In this document: one piece after another, positions 34,302 through 43,014 of the stretch | Numbering within the stretch: the first letter of the stretch is position 1 | Layout of the letters: the number at the start of each line of letters is the position of its first letter | Assembly (NCBI RefSeq): GCF_030268005.1 | Contig: NZ_BRZC01000004.1 | Coordinates: 1,064,885 to 1,128,884 of the forward strand | From: Microbacterium arabinogalactanolyticum | GTDB lineage: Bacteria; Actinomycetota; Actinomycetes; Actinomycetales; Microbacteriaceae | Direction of reading: 5' to 3' | Length of the DNA: 64,000 nt | The notes under the pieces: model-generated | Seen by the model: only the letters and a program-made list of their open reading frames with translations | What the model was told of the DNA's origin: nothing | Databases searched by the model: none | Position numbers and translations under genes: made by a program

Positions 34302-35285
34302 TCAGGCGTCCGGGCGGGTGCCGTGCAGGGACTCGTAGATGTCGGCGACGAATTCCTCGATATCGGGATGCCCGACCACCGGGCCGCCCGCGAGCAGGCC
34401 GTCCGCACCCAGCAGCACCGCGCTCGGCGTGCGCGGCATCTCCAGGGAATCGCGCACGTACCCGTCGGGGTCGTGCAGCGTGAACGGCTCGATGGCGCTC
34501 GCCATCGGACTCGCATCCGGCGTGCTGCGCACCAGCAGCTGCACGGATGCCTCAGGCAGCAGCTCGCGGTAGGCGTCGGCACGCTCGATCACCGGCGTGC
34601 ACGAGCCGCAGGTCTCCGACACCGAGAGCAGCAGGATCGGCTTCTCCATCGACAGCGCCCGCAGGTTCATGACGGCACCGTCGCCCCGCGTGACCGGCAC
34701 AGCCGGCGTGCGCGCGCGGAGGTACTCCCCCAGCTCCTCGTCGGAGATCCCCGAGGGAGCAGCAGTCACCACCTCCGGTGCCGCCGGCTGATTCACCAGC
34801 ACGAACGTCACGGCGACGGCGGCGAGGCCCAGAGTCCAGGGCCACAGCCACGTCGCCACCGCGGCGACCCCGCCCAGCAGTGGCGTCGAGCCGACGCCCA
34901 CTACGGCGAACGCCGCCATCAGCACCAGCCAGGCGTTGCGCAGCAGCGTGCGCGTGGTGATGGGCTTGCGCTCGCCGAAGCATGCGCACGATGCATCCGG
35001 GGTGCTCTGCTTCGCCCGCCACACCATCACCAGGTAGACGGCGAAGAGCACGGTCGCGACGCTCGCGGCGAGAACGCCCAGCACGCCGCCGAGCACGAGC
35101 AGGGCCGCAGCCAGCACGATCTCGGCGATCGGATGCAGCCGCATCAGCCATGGACGACGCAGCACCGCGGGCACACCGAGCTCAGCCCATCCGGCCTCAT
35201 CATCGGGCGTGCGCAGCTTGGCGATACCACTGACGAGCAGCACCCCCACGACGATCAGCGCGGGCGCGAACGCGAAGTAGATCAT
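34302..35285 (-). CDS. MauE/DoxX-type membrane protein fused to a thioredoxin-like domain
   Basis: The N-terminal 165 residues hold four to five helices with a MauE-like layout and the cysteine pair ASCACFGERKP (Cys100, Cys102). From about 175 a thioredoxin-like domain follows with the redox pair SVSETCGSCTPVIERADAY (Cys226, Cys229) and a late PRTPSAVLLGADG, where the family has a cis-proline. Such proteins pass reducing or oxidising power across the membrane. The gene overlaps the PqqD-like gene upstream by ATGA, so it is made with cassette 2, which suggests redox chemistry on the same substrate. The exact partner is unknown. Confidence 0.8.
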   Translation of the reverse strand: MIYFAFAPALIVVGVLLVSGIAKLRTPDDEAGWAELGVPAVLRRPWLMRLHPIAEIVLAAALLVLGGVLGVLAASVATVLFAVYLVMVWRAKQSTPDASCACFGERKPITTRTLLRNAWLVLMAAFAVVGVGSTPLLGGVAAVATWLWPWTLGLAAVAVTFVLVNQPAAPEVVTAAPSGISDEELGEYLRARTPAVPVTRGDGAVMNLRALSMEKPILLLSVSETCGSCTPVIERADAYRELLPEASVQLLVRSTPDASPMASAIEPFTLHDPDGYVRDSLEMPRTPSAVLLGADGLLAGGPVVGHPDIEEFVADIYESLHGTRPDA

Positions 35286-35497
35286 GTGTCCCCATCGATC
35301 GTGAGCAGCTCAGCGGCGACGAGCGCCCTGACGTAGTCATTGTCCCGGACCTCGCGGCCCTCGAGGGCCGCACGCCAGATATCGGCCGCCTCGTCGGCGA
35401 GCACCAGGATCGGCCCGTCCGGCAGCGCGGCCGCGTAGTACACGCCGTCCTGCTCCACCGAACCGACGTCAGATCCCAGGCTCACACGCATCGTCAC
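35282..35497 (-). CDS. PqqD-like small protein, cassette 2
   Basis: Only 71 residues: RVSLGSDVGSVEQDGVYYAA, ALPDGPILVLADEAADIWRA (the L-x-x-x-A-x-x-I-W core), and YVRALVAAELLTIDG. This is the minimal PqqD/RRE shape. The GTG at 35497 overlaps the stop of the nucleotidyltransferase (GTGA) with GGGAGG upstream; an ATG two codons later is an alternative. The end overlaps the MauE-thioredoxin start. Translation of all three genes is thus coupled. Confidence 0.75.
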   Translation of the reverse strand: MTMRVSLGSDVGSVEQDGVYYAAALPDGPILVLADEAADIWRAALEGREVRDNDYVRALVAAELLTIDGDT

Positions 35498-36375
35498 TGC
35501 ACCCTCCCGCTGCGGCCCCGCTCGCCTCCACGGCCGAGCGCCTCCCGCGCCGCCGACGCCGCGCGTCGTAGGCCGGCGACGAGCACATCCCGCGTGGTGG
35601 GCGTGCGGCCCAGTTCGTGAGCGAGGCGGCTCCGGTTCACACGCGGGGCGCGCAGCAGCACCCGGAGTGCGGCCCCCGGCGTGCGGGCCGCTCGCACCCG
35701 GCCCCACCACTCCTGCATCCGCGAACCGCCCTCGGAGACGGCCTTCCAGAGGGCGTGGTCGCGATGACGGCGCCATTCGTGGAGGGTGCCGGTCACCACG
35801 GATGCCGCGACGTCGGCGTCGAGCTCGGTGATCAGCGCCGACACTTCGGCGCGCGACGCGGGCGAAAGCCGCGACAGGTATTCGAGTGCCTCATCCCGCT
35901 CGGCGACATCCCCGCGTGCGGCGTTGAGCACGAACAGCGCGCCCTGCCCCACGAGGCTCGGCACGACGATCCCCCGCTCGGCCACCGTACGCGGCAGATG
36001 GCCGTCCCACAGCCGGTCGAACGCGACCACGTCCGCGATGCCCACCCCGGGGAAGCGCCGGTGCAGGTCGACATAGCCCCAGTCCTGGTGCCAGTAAGTC
36101 TGAGCGTGTCCGAACGGCGAGCCCTCGTCGAAGGTGCTGTAGACCTCCCAGCCGTGGCCGAGCAGGGCGCGGTGCACATCGTCGACCCCGGCCGGGTCGA
36201 CGATCACGTCGACGTCGCTGCCGCCGCGCACGTCAGGACGGATGCCGGGGTCGAGCACGGCACCCTTGATGTGCAGCATCCGCACGCCCAGCCGGTCAGC
36301 GATGACCTGCAGACCGGCACGGCACAGCGAGATCCGCACGGTCAGCGGGATCGGCGTCTCCTGCAAGGCTCCCAC
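35494..36375 (-). CDS. nucleotidyltransferase-like protein (PF14907 type), cassette 2
   Basis: This 293-residue protein has VRMLHIKGAVLDPGIRP and DVRGGSDVDVIVDPAGVDDV, with Asp54, Asp56 and Asp60 as probable metal ligands, then YVDLHRRFPGVG. It matches the copy at 25029-25928 in the same places (SIKG / HIKG, DADVIVDP / DVDVIVDP). The GTG at 36375 has TAAGCT 6 nt upstream. It starts the three-gene cassette 2. The C-terminus is long, basic and helical (RVRAARTPGAALRVLL), perhaps for membrane or partner contact. The reaction is unknown. Confidence 0.78.
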   Translation of the reverse strand: MGALQETPIPLTVRISLCRAGLQVIADRLGVRMLHIKGAVLDPGIRPDVRGGSDVDVIVDPAGVDDVHRALLGHGWEVYSTFDEGSPFGHAQTYWHQDWGYVDLHRRFPGVGIADVVAFDRLWDGHLPRTVAERGIVVPSLVGQGALFVLNAARGDVAERDEALEYLSRLSPASRAEVSALITELDADVAASVVTGTLHEWRRHRDHALWKAVSEGGSRMQEWWGRVRAARTPGAALRVLLRAPRVNRSRLAHELGRTPTTRDVLVAGLRRAASAAREALGRGGERGRSGRVQ

Positions 36376-36381
36376 GGCGTC

Positions 36382-36387
36382 AGCTTA
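36382..36387 (-). promoter_or_regulatory. leaderless -10 box for cassette 2, built on the stop codon of the gene before it
   Basis: TAAGCT on the minus strand, 6 nt before the GTG at 36375; its TAA is the stop of the glycosyltransferase gene 36385-37590. Confidence 0.45.
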
Positions 36388-37590
36388 GGCCAGCACGGGC
36401 GCCGCGCCCGCTCCGGCCGCCGAACGCCTCGCGCGCGTCAGCGTCTCGCCGTACGCGTCCGCATGGGCGCGTGCGACGGCGGTGTCGTCCAGCAGGCCGG
36501 GCGTGTGCTTGCCGGCATCCGCGAGCCGGGCGCGCAGCGCCGCGTCGCCGCCCAGCGTGCGCAGGGCGTCGGCGAGCTGCGGGATGCTGCGCGGAGGCAC
36601 GCGCACGCCATTGCGGCCATCCTGCACCCACTCGACCGGACCGCCCTCGTCGGCGACGATCGCGGCCGTGCCCGCGGCCAGGTACTGCAGCACGTTCTGC
36701 CCGAGCGGCTCGGCGCGAGTGGAGTACTGCACCGCGATGTCCCAGCCGGCTATGCGCGTCGCGGTGTCGTCGACATGGCCCGGGAGCAACACGCGAGCGC
36801 CCAGCCCGAGCTCGTCGGCACGGGCGCGCAGCGACTCGGCGAAGCCGTCGTGCGCGAAGGGCGCTCCGCCCGCCAGATCCAGCTGCGCGTCACCGTCGCG
36901 GAAGGCGAGGGCGAAGGCCTCGAGCAGCTCGCGCTGTCCCTTCCACGGGTCGATGCGCGCCAGCATCCCGACCCGCAGCGGGCCGACATGCGGACTGGCC
37001 GCGGCGACCGGGCGGATCCCCGAGGCGCTGGGGATGCTGACGGCGACCGCGCCGCGCCGCAGGAACGGGCGGGCGCTCTCGAGGGTCGTGCGGGAGTTCG
37101 CGATCACGCCGTCCGCCCTCGGCAGCACCAGGTCCGTCATCAGCCGGTAGCCGAACCCGCCCAGGCTCTCCCGCTCGACGAGATCCCGCAGATGCACGAC
37201 GAACGGCTTGCGCGAACCGCGCACCGCGAGCGCCCCGTACGCGGCGGAGCGCGTGCTGTTGGCGACGACGATGTCACTGCCCCGCACCGCGCGGTGCCAG
37301 CGGACGGCGGCCGCCTGCGCTGCGAGTCGCGCGCCCAGTTCGGCGAGGCGGAGCGGCGACGAGCCGCTGCCCCCGCTCGGCTGCCGCGCGCCCGCGAACA
37401 TCAGCGGCACGTCGGAGGGCAGCCGATCGAAGACGCCGGCCCCCTCCTTCGCCGGAAGAAGCACGGATGCCGCCCAGTCAGGCTGCGCGTTGAGCAGGCG
37501 CAGCAGAGCCAGCTCGGCCCCGCCGCGGACGGCTGTGTGGTCGAGGTGCACGACCCGTGGCCGCACGTCCCCAGTGCGTACGCTTACCAT
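36385..37590 (-). CDS. glycosyltransferase family 4
   Basis: A 401-residue GT-B fold enzyme. The N-terminal part reads VVHLDHTAVRGGAELALLRL (the G-G-A/G-E pattern of GT4), the linker VGMLARIDPWKGQRELLEAF opens the nucleotide-binding half, and the end holds YSTRAEPLGQNVLQYLAAGT (E-x7-E type motif) and AAIVADEGGPVEWVQDGRNG. It should add a sugar from an NDP- or GDP-sugar to the lipid-linked repeat at the inner membrane face. The ATG at 37590 has AAGGGG almost touching it, so the start is not fully certain. Divergent from the fused glycosyltransferase gene. Confidence 0.88.
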   Translation of the reverse strand: MVSVRTGDVRPRVVHLDHTAVRGGAELALLRLLNAQPDWAASVLLPAKEGAGVFDRLPSDVPLMFAGARQPSGGSGSSPLRLAELGARLAAQAAAVRWHRAVRGSDIVVANSTRSAAYGALAVRGSRKPFVVHLRDLVERESLGGFGYRLMTDLVLPRADGVIANSRTTLESARPFLRRGAVAVSIPSASGIRPVAAASPHVGPLRVGMLARIDPWKGQRELLEAFALAFRDGDAQLDLAGGAPFAHDGFAESLRARADELGLGARVLLPGHVDDTATRIAGWDIAVQYSTRAEPLGQNVLQYLAAGTAAIVADEGGPVEWVQDGRNGVRVPPRSIPQLADALRTLGGDAALRARLADAGKHTPGLLDDTAVARAHADAYGETLTRARRSAAGAGAAPVLA

Positions 37591-37689
37591 TCCCCTTCGA
37601 TCCCCAGAATCGTTCCGCCGCGGACACTCCCCAGTGCCTTATCGCGACGGATATGGTTGCTGAGGACAGCATAACCCTGGGGAGGCATT

Positions 37690-39669
37690 GTGCGCGTGCT
37701 GCGTATCTCGCACAGCGCCACGATCGCCGCGTGGCGCGGCCGTGAGCGCGCCCTCCGCGATGCCGGAAACGACGTCACTCTCATCACCGCCCCGCGCTGG
37801 CACGCGGGTGGCGTCTGGGTGGATCTGGATGCCCGCCCCGACGAGAACGTGCGGCCGGCGCGCACCTTCTTCGGCCGACACCCGGCACTCTTCCTCTACG
37901 CCCCCGGGCCGCTGTGGCGGGCTCTCGGCGAGCGCTGGGACGTGATCGACATCCACGAGGAGCCCTTCGCCCTGAGCACCGCTCAGGTGCTGCTGATGCG
38001 CGCGCTGCGCCGCGACCGCACGCCGGTGGTGCTGTACACCGCGCAGAACATCGACAAGCGCTACCCGGTGCCGTTCCGCTGGCTGGAGCGGTGGGCGCTG
38101 CGCACCGCGTCGGGGATCTCAGCGTGCAACAGCGAGGCCGCCCGCATCGTGGAGCGCAAGGGTTTCGCCGGGCGCGCTCGGGTGATCCCGCTGGGCGTGG
38201 ACCCGGCGCCGGAGGCGGCGCCCCCGGGCGCCCCCGCCGATCACGGGACGGACGGCGGTATCACGGTGGGACTGCTCGGCAGGATCGTGCGTGAGAAGGG
38301 CCTGGAGCCCCTCGTGCGCGCGCTGCAGCTGGAACCCCGGCTGCGGCTCCGCGTCGGCGGAGAGGGCGGGGATCGCGGATTCCTGGAGACGCTCGCCCGC
38401 GAGGCCGGCGTCGATGATCGTCTCGAGATCCTCGGACCCGTCCGGCCCGACCGCGTCGGCGAGTTCCACTCCTCCCTCGACGTGCTGGCCGTGCCCTCGA
38501 TCCCCACCGACAGCTGGACGGAGCAGTTCGGCCGGGTCGCCGTCGAGGCGATGGCGGCCGGTGTGCCGGTCGTCTCCAGCGACGCCGGCGCTCTGCCCGA
38601 CGTCGTCGGCGGGGCGGGGATCGTCGTGCCGGCCGGGGACGCGGATGCCCTGACGGCGGCGCTCCTGGATGCCGCCGGTCCCCGGCGAGCCGAGCTGATC
38701 GCCGCCGGGCTGGTCAGGGCGCAGCAGTGCTCGTGGGAGTCCGTCGCGCGGGAGTATCAGAGCCTCTACCGCACCGTCTCGATCGCCCGGTCATCGCACG
38801 GTGACGCGACGACGGACGACGAGCGCGGGGTCGAGGTGATCGTCGTCGCCTACGGCGCCGTCGAGATGCTGCGTCGCGCGCTGGTGCCGGTCGCCGGACT
38901 TCCGGTCACCGTGATCGACAACTCGTCGCTGCCGGAGATCTCCGCGCTCTGCGAAGAACTGGGCGTCCGCTACATCGATTCCGGTGGCAACATCGGCTTC
39001 GGCGCCGCCGTCAACCGAGTGCTCGCCGACCGGCTCGTGCCCGGTGGCGACGTACTGCTGCTGAATCCGGACGCCGAGGTCTCCGCCGACGGCATCCGGC
39101 AGCTCCATGCGGCGCTCCGTGCCCGTGAGGGCGTCGCCAGCGTCGGCCCCGCACAGGTCGACCTGAGCGGGCATGCGGCCCGCACCCTCTGGCCGTTTCC
39201 GACCCCGCTCGGCAGCTGGATGCAGGCAGTCGGTCTCGGCCGCCTGATCCGCGGCCCCCGGTTCGTGATCGGCTCGGTGCTGCTGCTGCGCGCGGAGGCG
39301 CTGGACCAGGTCGGCGGCTTCGACGAGCGCTTCTTCCTCTACGCCGAGGAGACCGACTGGGCCTACCGTGCCCACCGCCTGGGCTGGCGGCATCAGGAGG
39401 TCCAGGGACTGCATGCCGTGCACGCGGCGGGCGGCACGAGCACGGACCCCCGCCGCCGCGAGGCGTACTTCCACGCCTCGCAGGAGCGGTACTTCCGCAA
39501 GCACTTCGGCGCACTCGGCTGGCAGAGCGCCCGCACGGCGGCCTTCCTCGGCGCGGCGGTACGCGCCGCGATCCTCCCCGGCGAGCGCGGGCGCGAGGCC
39601 CGTCGCCGCGCGGCCCTCTACCGTCTCGGCCCCGTGAAGATCGAGCAGCGGTTCCGGAGCGCGGACTGA
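37690..39669 (+). CDS. bifunctional glycosyltransferase, GT4 fused to GT2
   Basis: 659 residues with two catalytic parts. Residues 1 to about 365 are GT4: ISHSATIAAWRGRERALRDA, VGLLGRIVREKGLEPLVRAL, VPSIPTDSWTEQFGRVAVEA. Residues about 380-640 are GT2: VEVIVVAYGAVEMLRRALVP, DNSSLPE, DSGGNIGFGAAVNRVLAD, LLLNPDAEVSADGIRQ, GGFDERFFLYAEETDWAYRA, typical of rhamnosyl-type GT2. One chain may thus add two sugars in sequence. The GTG at 37690 follows CTGGGGAGG by 4 nt. It heads a run of four overlapping glycosyltransferase genes. Confidence 0.9.
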   Translation: MRVLRISHSATIAAWRGRERALRDAGNDVTLITAPRWHAGGVWVDLDARPDENVRPARTFFGRHPALFLYAPGPLWRALGERWDVIDIHEEPFALSTAQVLLMRALRRDRTPVVLYTAQNIDKRYPVPFRWLERWALRTASGISACNSEAARIVERKGFAGRARVIPLGVDPAPEAAPPGAPADHGTDGGITVGLLGRIVREKGLEPLVRALQLEPRLRLRVGGEGGDRGFLETLAREAGVDDRLEILGPVRPDRVGEFHSSLDVLAVPSIPTDSWTEQFGRVAVEAMAAGVPVVSSDAGALPDVVGGAGIVVPAGDADALTAALLDAAGPRRAELIAAGLVRAQQCSWESVAREYQSLYRTVSIARSSHGDATTDDERGVEVIVVAYGAVEMLRRALVPVAGLPVTVIDNSSLPEISALCEELGVRYIDSGGNIGFGAAVNRVLADRLVPGGDVLLLNPDAEVSADGIRQLHAALRAREGVASVGPAQVDLSGHAARTLWPFPTPLGSWMQAVGLGRLIRGPRFVIGSVLLLRAEALDQVGGFDERFFLYAEETDWAYRAHRLGWRHQEVQGLHAVHAAGGTSTDPRRREAYFHASQERYFRKHFGALGWQSARTAAFLGAAVRAAILPGERGREARRRAALYRLGPVKIEQRFRSAD

Positions 39670-40793
39670 TGCACATCGTGCAGATCGTCCCGTCCATCGG
39701 CCCTGGCAGTGGCGTAGCAGGGGTGGCCGCTCAGCTGGAGGAGCAGTTCCTCGCTCTCGGTCACACCACCGAAGCGCTCACCGAAGACCGGCTGACGCCC
39801 CACGGCCCACCGCCGCAGTCCCGGCTCCTGCACGCAGTCTGGCGCCTGAACGCAGCGTTCGCGTTCAGCATCGTGGGCGGGCGTCGCGCCCGCCGCCTGC
39901 TGGCACAGGAACCGCACGCGGTCTCGATCTGCCACAACGGCGCGCTCGCAGGCGACGTCTACGTGAATCACGGCGTGATCGCCGAGACCATGCGCAACCG
40001 CGGTCACGGGCTGTGGCGGATGATGCGCAATCCGTTGCACCTGTTCACTCACCTGCGGGATCGACATCGCTACCACGGGCGGACGCATCGAGCGGTCGTC
40101 GCCCTGACCGAGGAAGAAGCTGCGGTGCTGCGCCGGGTGTACGGGCGGGTACGGCCGCCTGTGCACGTCATCGGACACGGCGTCGATCTGGATGCGCACC
40201 ATCCGCCGACCCCCGCTGAGCGCGCCGCGGCACGGGAACGGCTGGGTCTGGATGATGAGCACCGGGTGGCCCTGTTCATCGGGCACGAGCTCGACCGCAA
40301 GGGACTCGGACTGCTGATCGACGCACTCACCGAGGCTCCGACGGTCATGCTGCTCGTGGTGGGCGGATATCGCTCCGCGGTCGACAGGATGACGGCGCGC
40401 GCGAAGCGACGAGGAGTGGCAGACCGTGTGCTGTTCGTCGGCCCGCACGTCGACCTGGCGCCATGGTTCGCCGCGGCGGACATGTTCTCTCTGCCCAGTG
40501 CTTATGAGTCGTATGGACTCGTCTTCACTGAGGCACTCGCCTCCGGTCTCCCCGTGATCGCGACCAGGGTGGGCGCCGCGGCCTCGTTGATCGTCGACGG
40601 CCGCAACGGGTATCTCGTGGCTCCTGATCCGCATCAGATCGCCGACCGCCTCGAGACGCTCGCCGCGACGCACGTCGACGAATGGCGTGACGCCTGCCGT
40701 GCGTCCGTGTCGCACCTGACGTGGCGCGCCACGGCAGAGCGGTACGTCGAACTGCTCACTGAACTGGCCCTGACCGAACGAGGACGAGCATGA
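39669..40793 (+). CDS. glycosyltransferase family 4
   Basis: A 374-residue enzyme whose start overlaps the previous stop by one base (TGATG). IVQIVPSIGPGSGVAGVAAQ is the acceptor loop; HRVALFIGHELDRKGLGLLI opens the donor half; LPSAYESYGLVFTEALASGL is the E-x7-E motif; and VGAAASLIVDGRNGYLVAPD follows. It belongs to the same translationally coupled run as its neighbours and probably adds one sugar of the repeat unit. Slightly lower GC codon use (CATCGC, TATCTC) than its neighbours, but still native-like. Confidence 0.88.
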   Translation: MHIVQIVPSIGPGSGVAGVAAQLEEQFLALGHTTEALTEDRLTPHGPPPQSRLLHAVWRLNAAFAFSIVGGRRARRLLAQEPHAVSICHNGALAGDVYVNHGVIAETMRNRGHGLWRMMRNPLHLFTHLRDRHRYHGRTHRAVVALTEEEAAVLRRVYGRVRPPVHVIGHGVDLDAHHPPTPAERAAARERLGLDDEHRVALFIGHELDRKGLGLLIDALTEAPTVMLLVVGGYRSAVDRMTARAKRRGVADRVLFVGPHVDLAPWFAAADMFSLPSAYESYGLVFTEALASGLPVIATRVGAAASLIVDGRNGYLVAPDPHQIADRLETLAATHVDEWRDACRASVSHLTWRATAERYVELLTELALTERGRA

Positions 40794-41827
40794 GGATCGT
40801 GCACCTGGTGTGCTCGGACCGCTTCGCCGGAGTGGAGCAGTTCGTGCTGCGGCTCGCCATCGCCCAGCGGCAGGCCGGGCACGAGGTCGACGTGCTCGGC
40901 GGGTCGCCGGAGCGGATGCCCGCCCCGCTGCGTGAGTCCGGGGCGACGTGGTCGCCCGCCGTCGGCCTGTGGGACGGCGTCCGCGCCCTCCGCGCGCTGC
41001 GCCGCACGGCCGACGTCGTGAACACGCACATGACCAACGCGGATGCCGCGGGCGTGCTCGCTCTGGGCAGGCGGGGGCCCGCGCTCGTCTCGACCCGGCA
41101 CTTCGCATCCCGCCGCGGCAGCGTGCTGGGAATCCCCATCGATGCTCTCGTCCGCCGCCGTGTGGATGCCGAGATCTCCATCAGCTCGGCCGTCGCTGCG
41201 GTGATCGGCGTGCCCTCCGCGGTCGTGCACTCCGGCGTGCCCTCGGCGCCGGCGGACGCGCGCGTCCCGACTGAGCGCGAACGGGTCATCCTGATGGCGC
41301 AGCGGCTGCAGCCGGAGAAGCGCACCGACACGGGCATCCGCGCCTTCGCTGCCTCCGGGCTGGCGCACGACGGCTGGCGGCTCGACATCGCCGGTGACGG
41401 CCCGCTGCGCGCCGACCTCGAGGCGCTGGTCGACGAGCTCGGCGCCTCCGACGCGGTGCGGCTACTGGGGTTCCGCGAGGATCTGCCCGCTCGCCTGGAG
41501 CGGGCAGCCCTGTTCCTCGCGCCCTGCGAGGTGGAGGGCCTGGGGCTCGCGCTCATCGAGGCGATGGCCGCTGGCGCGGCGCCGGTCGCCGCAGCCGCCG
41601 CCGGCCACCTCGACGTGCTCGAGGGGCTGGATGCGCGCAGCGGCTACCGTCCGGGGGAGGTCTCGGATGCCGCCGACGCACTGCGCACGCTCGCCGATGA
41701 TCAGGAGCGACGGATGCATCTCGCAGAGCAGGCCAGGGAGCGCGCACGCACCGAGTTCTCGCTGGCACAGCAGTCGGCCCGCACCGACGACGTCTACCGG
41801 CGTGCGATCGAGAGGCGGCTGCGATGA
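40790..41827 (+). CDS. glycosyltransferase family 4
   Basis: 345 residues starting by ATGA overlap. It begins MRIVHLVCSDRFAGVEQFVL, with RVILMAQRLQPEKRTDTGIR at the domain joint, DIAGDGPLRADLEALVDELG next, and LAPCEVEGLGLALIEAMAAG as the E-x7-E site. Third in the coupled run 37690-42921. Donor and acceptor are unknown; retaining chemistry is expected for GT4. Confidence 0.9.
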   Translation: MRIVHLVCSDRFAGVEQFVLRLAIAQRQAGHEVDVLGGSPERMPAPLRESGATWSPAVGLWDGVRALRALRRTADVVNTHMTNADAAGVLALGRRGPALVSTRHFASRRGSVLGIPIDALVRRRVDAEISISSAVAAVIGVPSAVVHSGVPSAPADARVPTERERVILMAQRLQPEKRTDTGIRAFAASGLAHDGWRLDIAGDGPLRADLEALVDELGASDAVRLLGFREDLPARLERAALFLAPCEVEGLGLALIEAMAAGAAPVAAAAAGHLDVLEGLDARSGYRPGEVSDAADALRTLADDQERRMHLAEQARERARTEFSLAQQSARTDDVYRRAIERRLR

Positions 41828-42921
41828 TGGACCTCGTCGTGCTGTCCCTCGAACGGTGGGATGGCGTGTGGCGCCGCAATCAGCACCTGGTGGCGGGGCT
41901 GTTGGCAGCCGACCCCGATCTCCGCGTGCTCTTCGTGGAGCCTCCGGACGACCCGATCCACGACCTGCGCCATGGGCGCCGTCCGGGCACGGGGCGCGGC
42001 CTGACACGCATTGACGACAGGCTGTGGACGCTGCGCCCTGTGAAATGGCTCCCCCGCCGCATCGATCGCGGTGCCGACGACCGGCTCGCGAGCATCGTCC
42101 GCGCGGCCGTGGAGACGCTGCGGATGCCGCATCCGGTGCTCTGGATCAACGACCCCGCCGCGGTGCAGCTCGCGCAGCGCACGGGCTGGCCGGTGCTGTA
42201 CGACATGACCGACGACTGGCTCGCCGCGGAACGCCCGGAGTCGGCGCAGCGGCGCATCGCCGAGGGCGAGAACTGGCTGCTGCAGCACGCCGCCGCCGTG
42301 GTCGCGTGCTCGCCGGAGCTGATCCGCCGCAAACGCTCGCAGCGCGACGACATCGTGCTGGTGCGCAACGGCGTGGACACGGCACGCTACCTCGCCCCCG
42401 CTCCGCGCCCCGCGGATGCTCCTGAGGGGCCGTACGCGCTGTACCTCGGCACCCTGCACCGCGACCGCATAGACGTCGACCTGTGCGAGACGACCGCGAC
42501 CGCGCTGCGCGGGAACGCTCATCTGGTGCTCGTCGGGCCCGAAGCCTGGTCGGCGGCCGACGGCGAGCGCGTCCGTGCCGCGGGTGCGATCGTGCTGGGC
42601 GCGCGGGACCGGGAGGCCGTGCCCGCCTACCTGCAGCACGCGGATGTCCTCGTCGTCCCGCACCTCGTGACGGCGTTCACGGAGAGCCTCGACCCGATCA
42701 AGCTGTACGAGTATCAGGCGGTCGGGCGTCCGATCGTCTCCACCCCGGTGGCGGGCTTCCGCGATGCCGATGGCGTCGTCATCGCCGAGGGCGCGGCCTT
42801 TGCGGTGACCGTCGCGTCCGGCATCCCCGCGTCGACACGCTTCCCGCACGGTGCCCGCCCGGACGCCGCCGACTGGTCGGAACGCGTGGCCGCGTTCCGT
42901 GCCGTGCTCCCCGGCCGCTGA
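41824..42921 (+). CDS. glycosyltransferase (GT-B, GT1/GT4 like)
   Basis: 365 residues, again by ATGA overlap (a second ATG follows directly). MDLVVLSLERWDGVWRRNQH at the start, DMTDDWLAAERPESAQRRIA, ACSPELIRRKRSQRDDIVLV, RNGVDTARYLAP and DPIKLYEYQAVGRPIVSTPV point to the GT-B group that includes teichuronic acid and capsule TuaH-like enzymes. Its GT4 C-terminal site is replaced by E-S-L-D-P-I-K-L-Y-E, which is usual in that group. It ends the coupled run; two hairpins follow. Confidence 0.87.
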   Translation: MMDLVVLSLERWDGVWRRNQHLVAGLLAADPDLRVLFVEPPDDPIHDLRHGRRPGTGRGLTRIDDRLWTLRPVKWLPRRIDRGADDRLASIVRAAVETLRMPHPVLWINDPAAVQLAQRTGWPVLYDMTDDWLAAERPESAQRRIAEGENWLLQHAAAVVACSPELIRRKRSQRDDIVLVRNGVDTARYLAPAPRPADAPEGPYALYLGTLHRDRIDVDLCETTATALRGNAHLVLVGPEAWSAADGERVRAAGAIVLGARDREAVPAYLQHADVLVVPHLVTAFTESLDPIKLYEYQAVGRPIVSTPVAGFRDADGVVIAEGAAFAVTVASGIPASTRFPHGARPDAADWSERVAAFRAVLPGR

Positions 42922-42964
42922 CGGCTGCCACCCCCGTCCCGACGCCGAAGGAGCCATCACCTAG

Positions 42965-43013
42965 ACGTCGAGCCACCAGGCGGATGACTGGCATCCACGT
43001 GGTGGCTCGACGT
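42965..43013. terminator. bidirectional terminator, stem 1
   Basis: ACGTCGAGCCACCA (42965-42978) pairs exactly with 43000-43013 around a 21-nt loop that holds GGATGACTGGCATCC. It sits between convergent genes. Confidence 0.75.
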
Positions 43014-43014
43014 T

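Noticed and set aside
24197..36375. A lasso-peptide biosynthetic cluster
   Set aside because: PqqD, HprK-like and nucleotidyltransferase genes fit, but no asparagine-synthetase-like cyclase, no B2 protease and no precursor peptide were found in the window.
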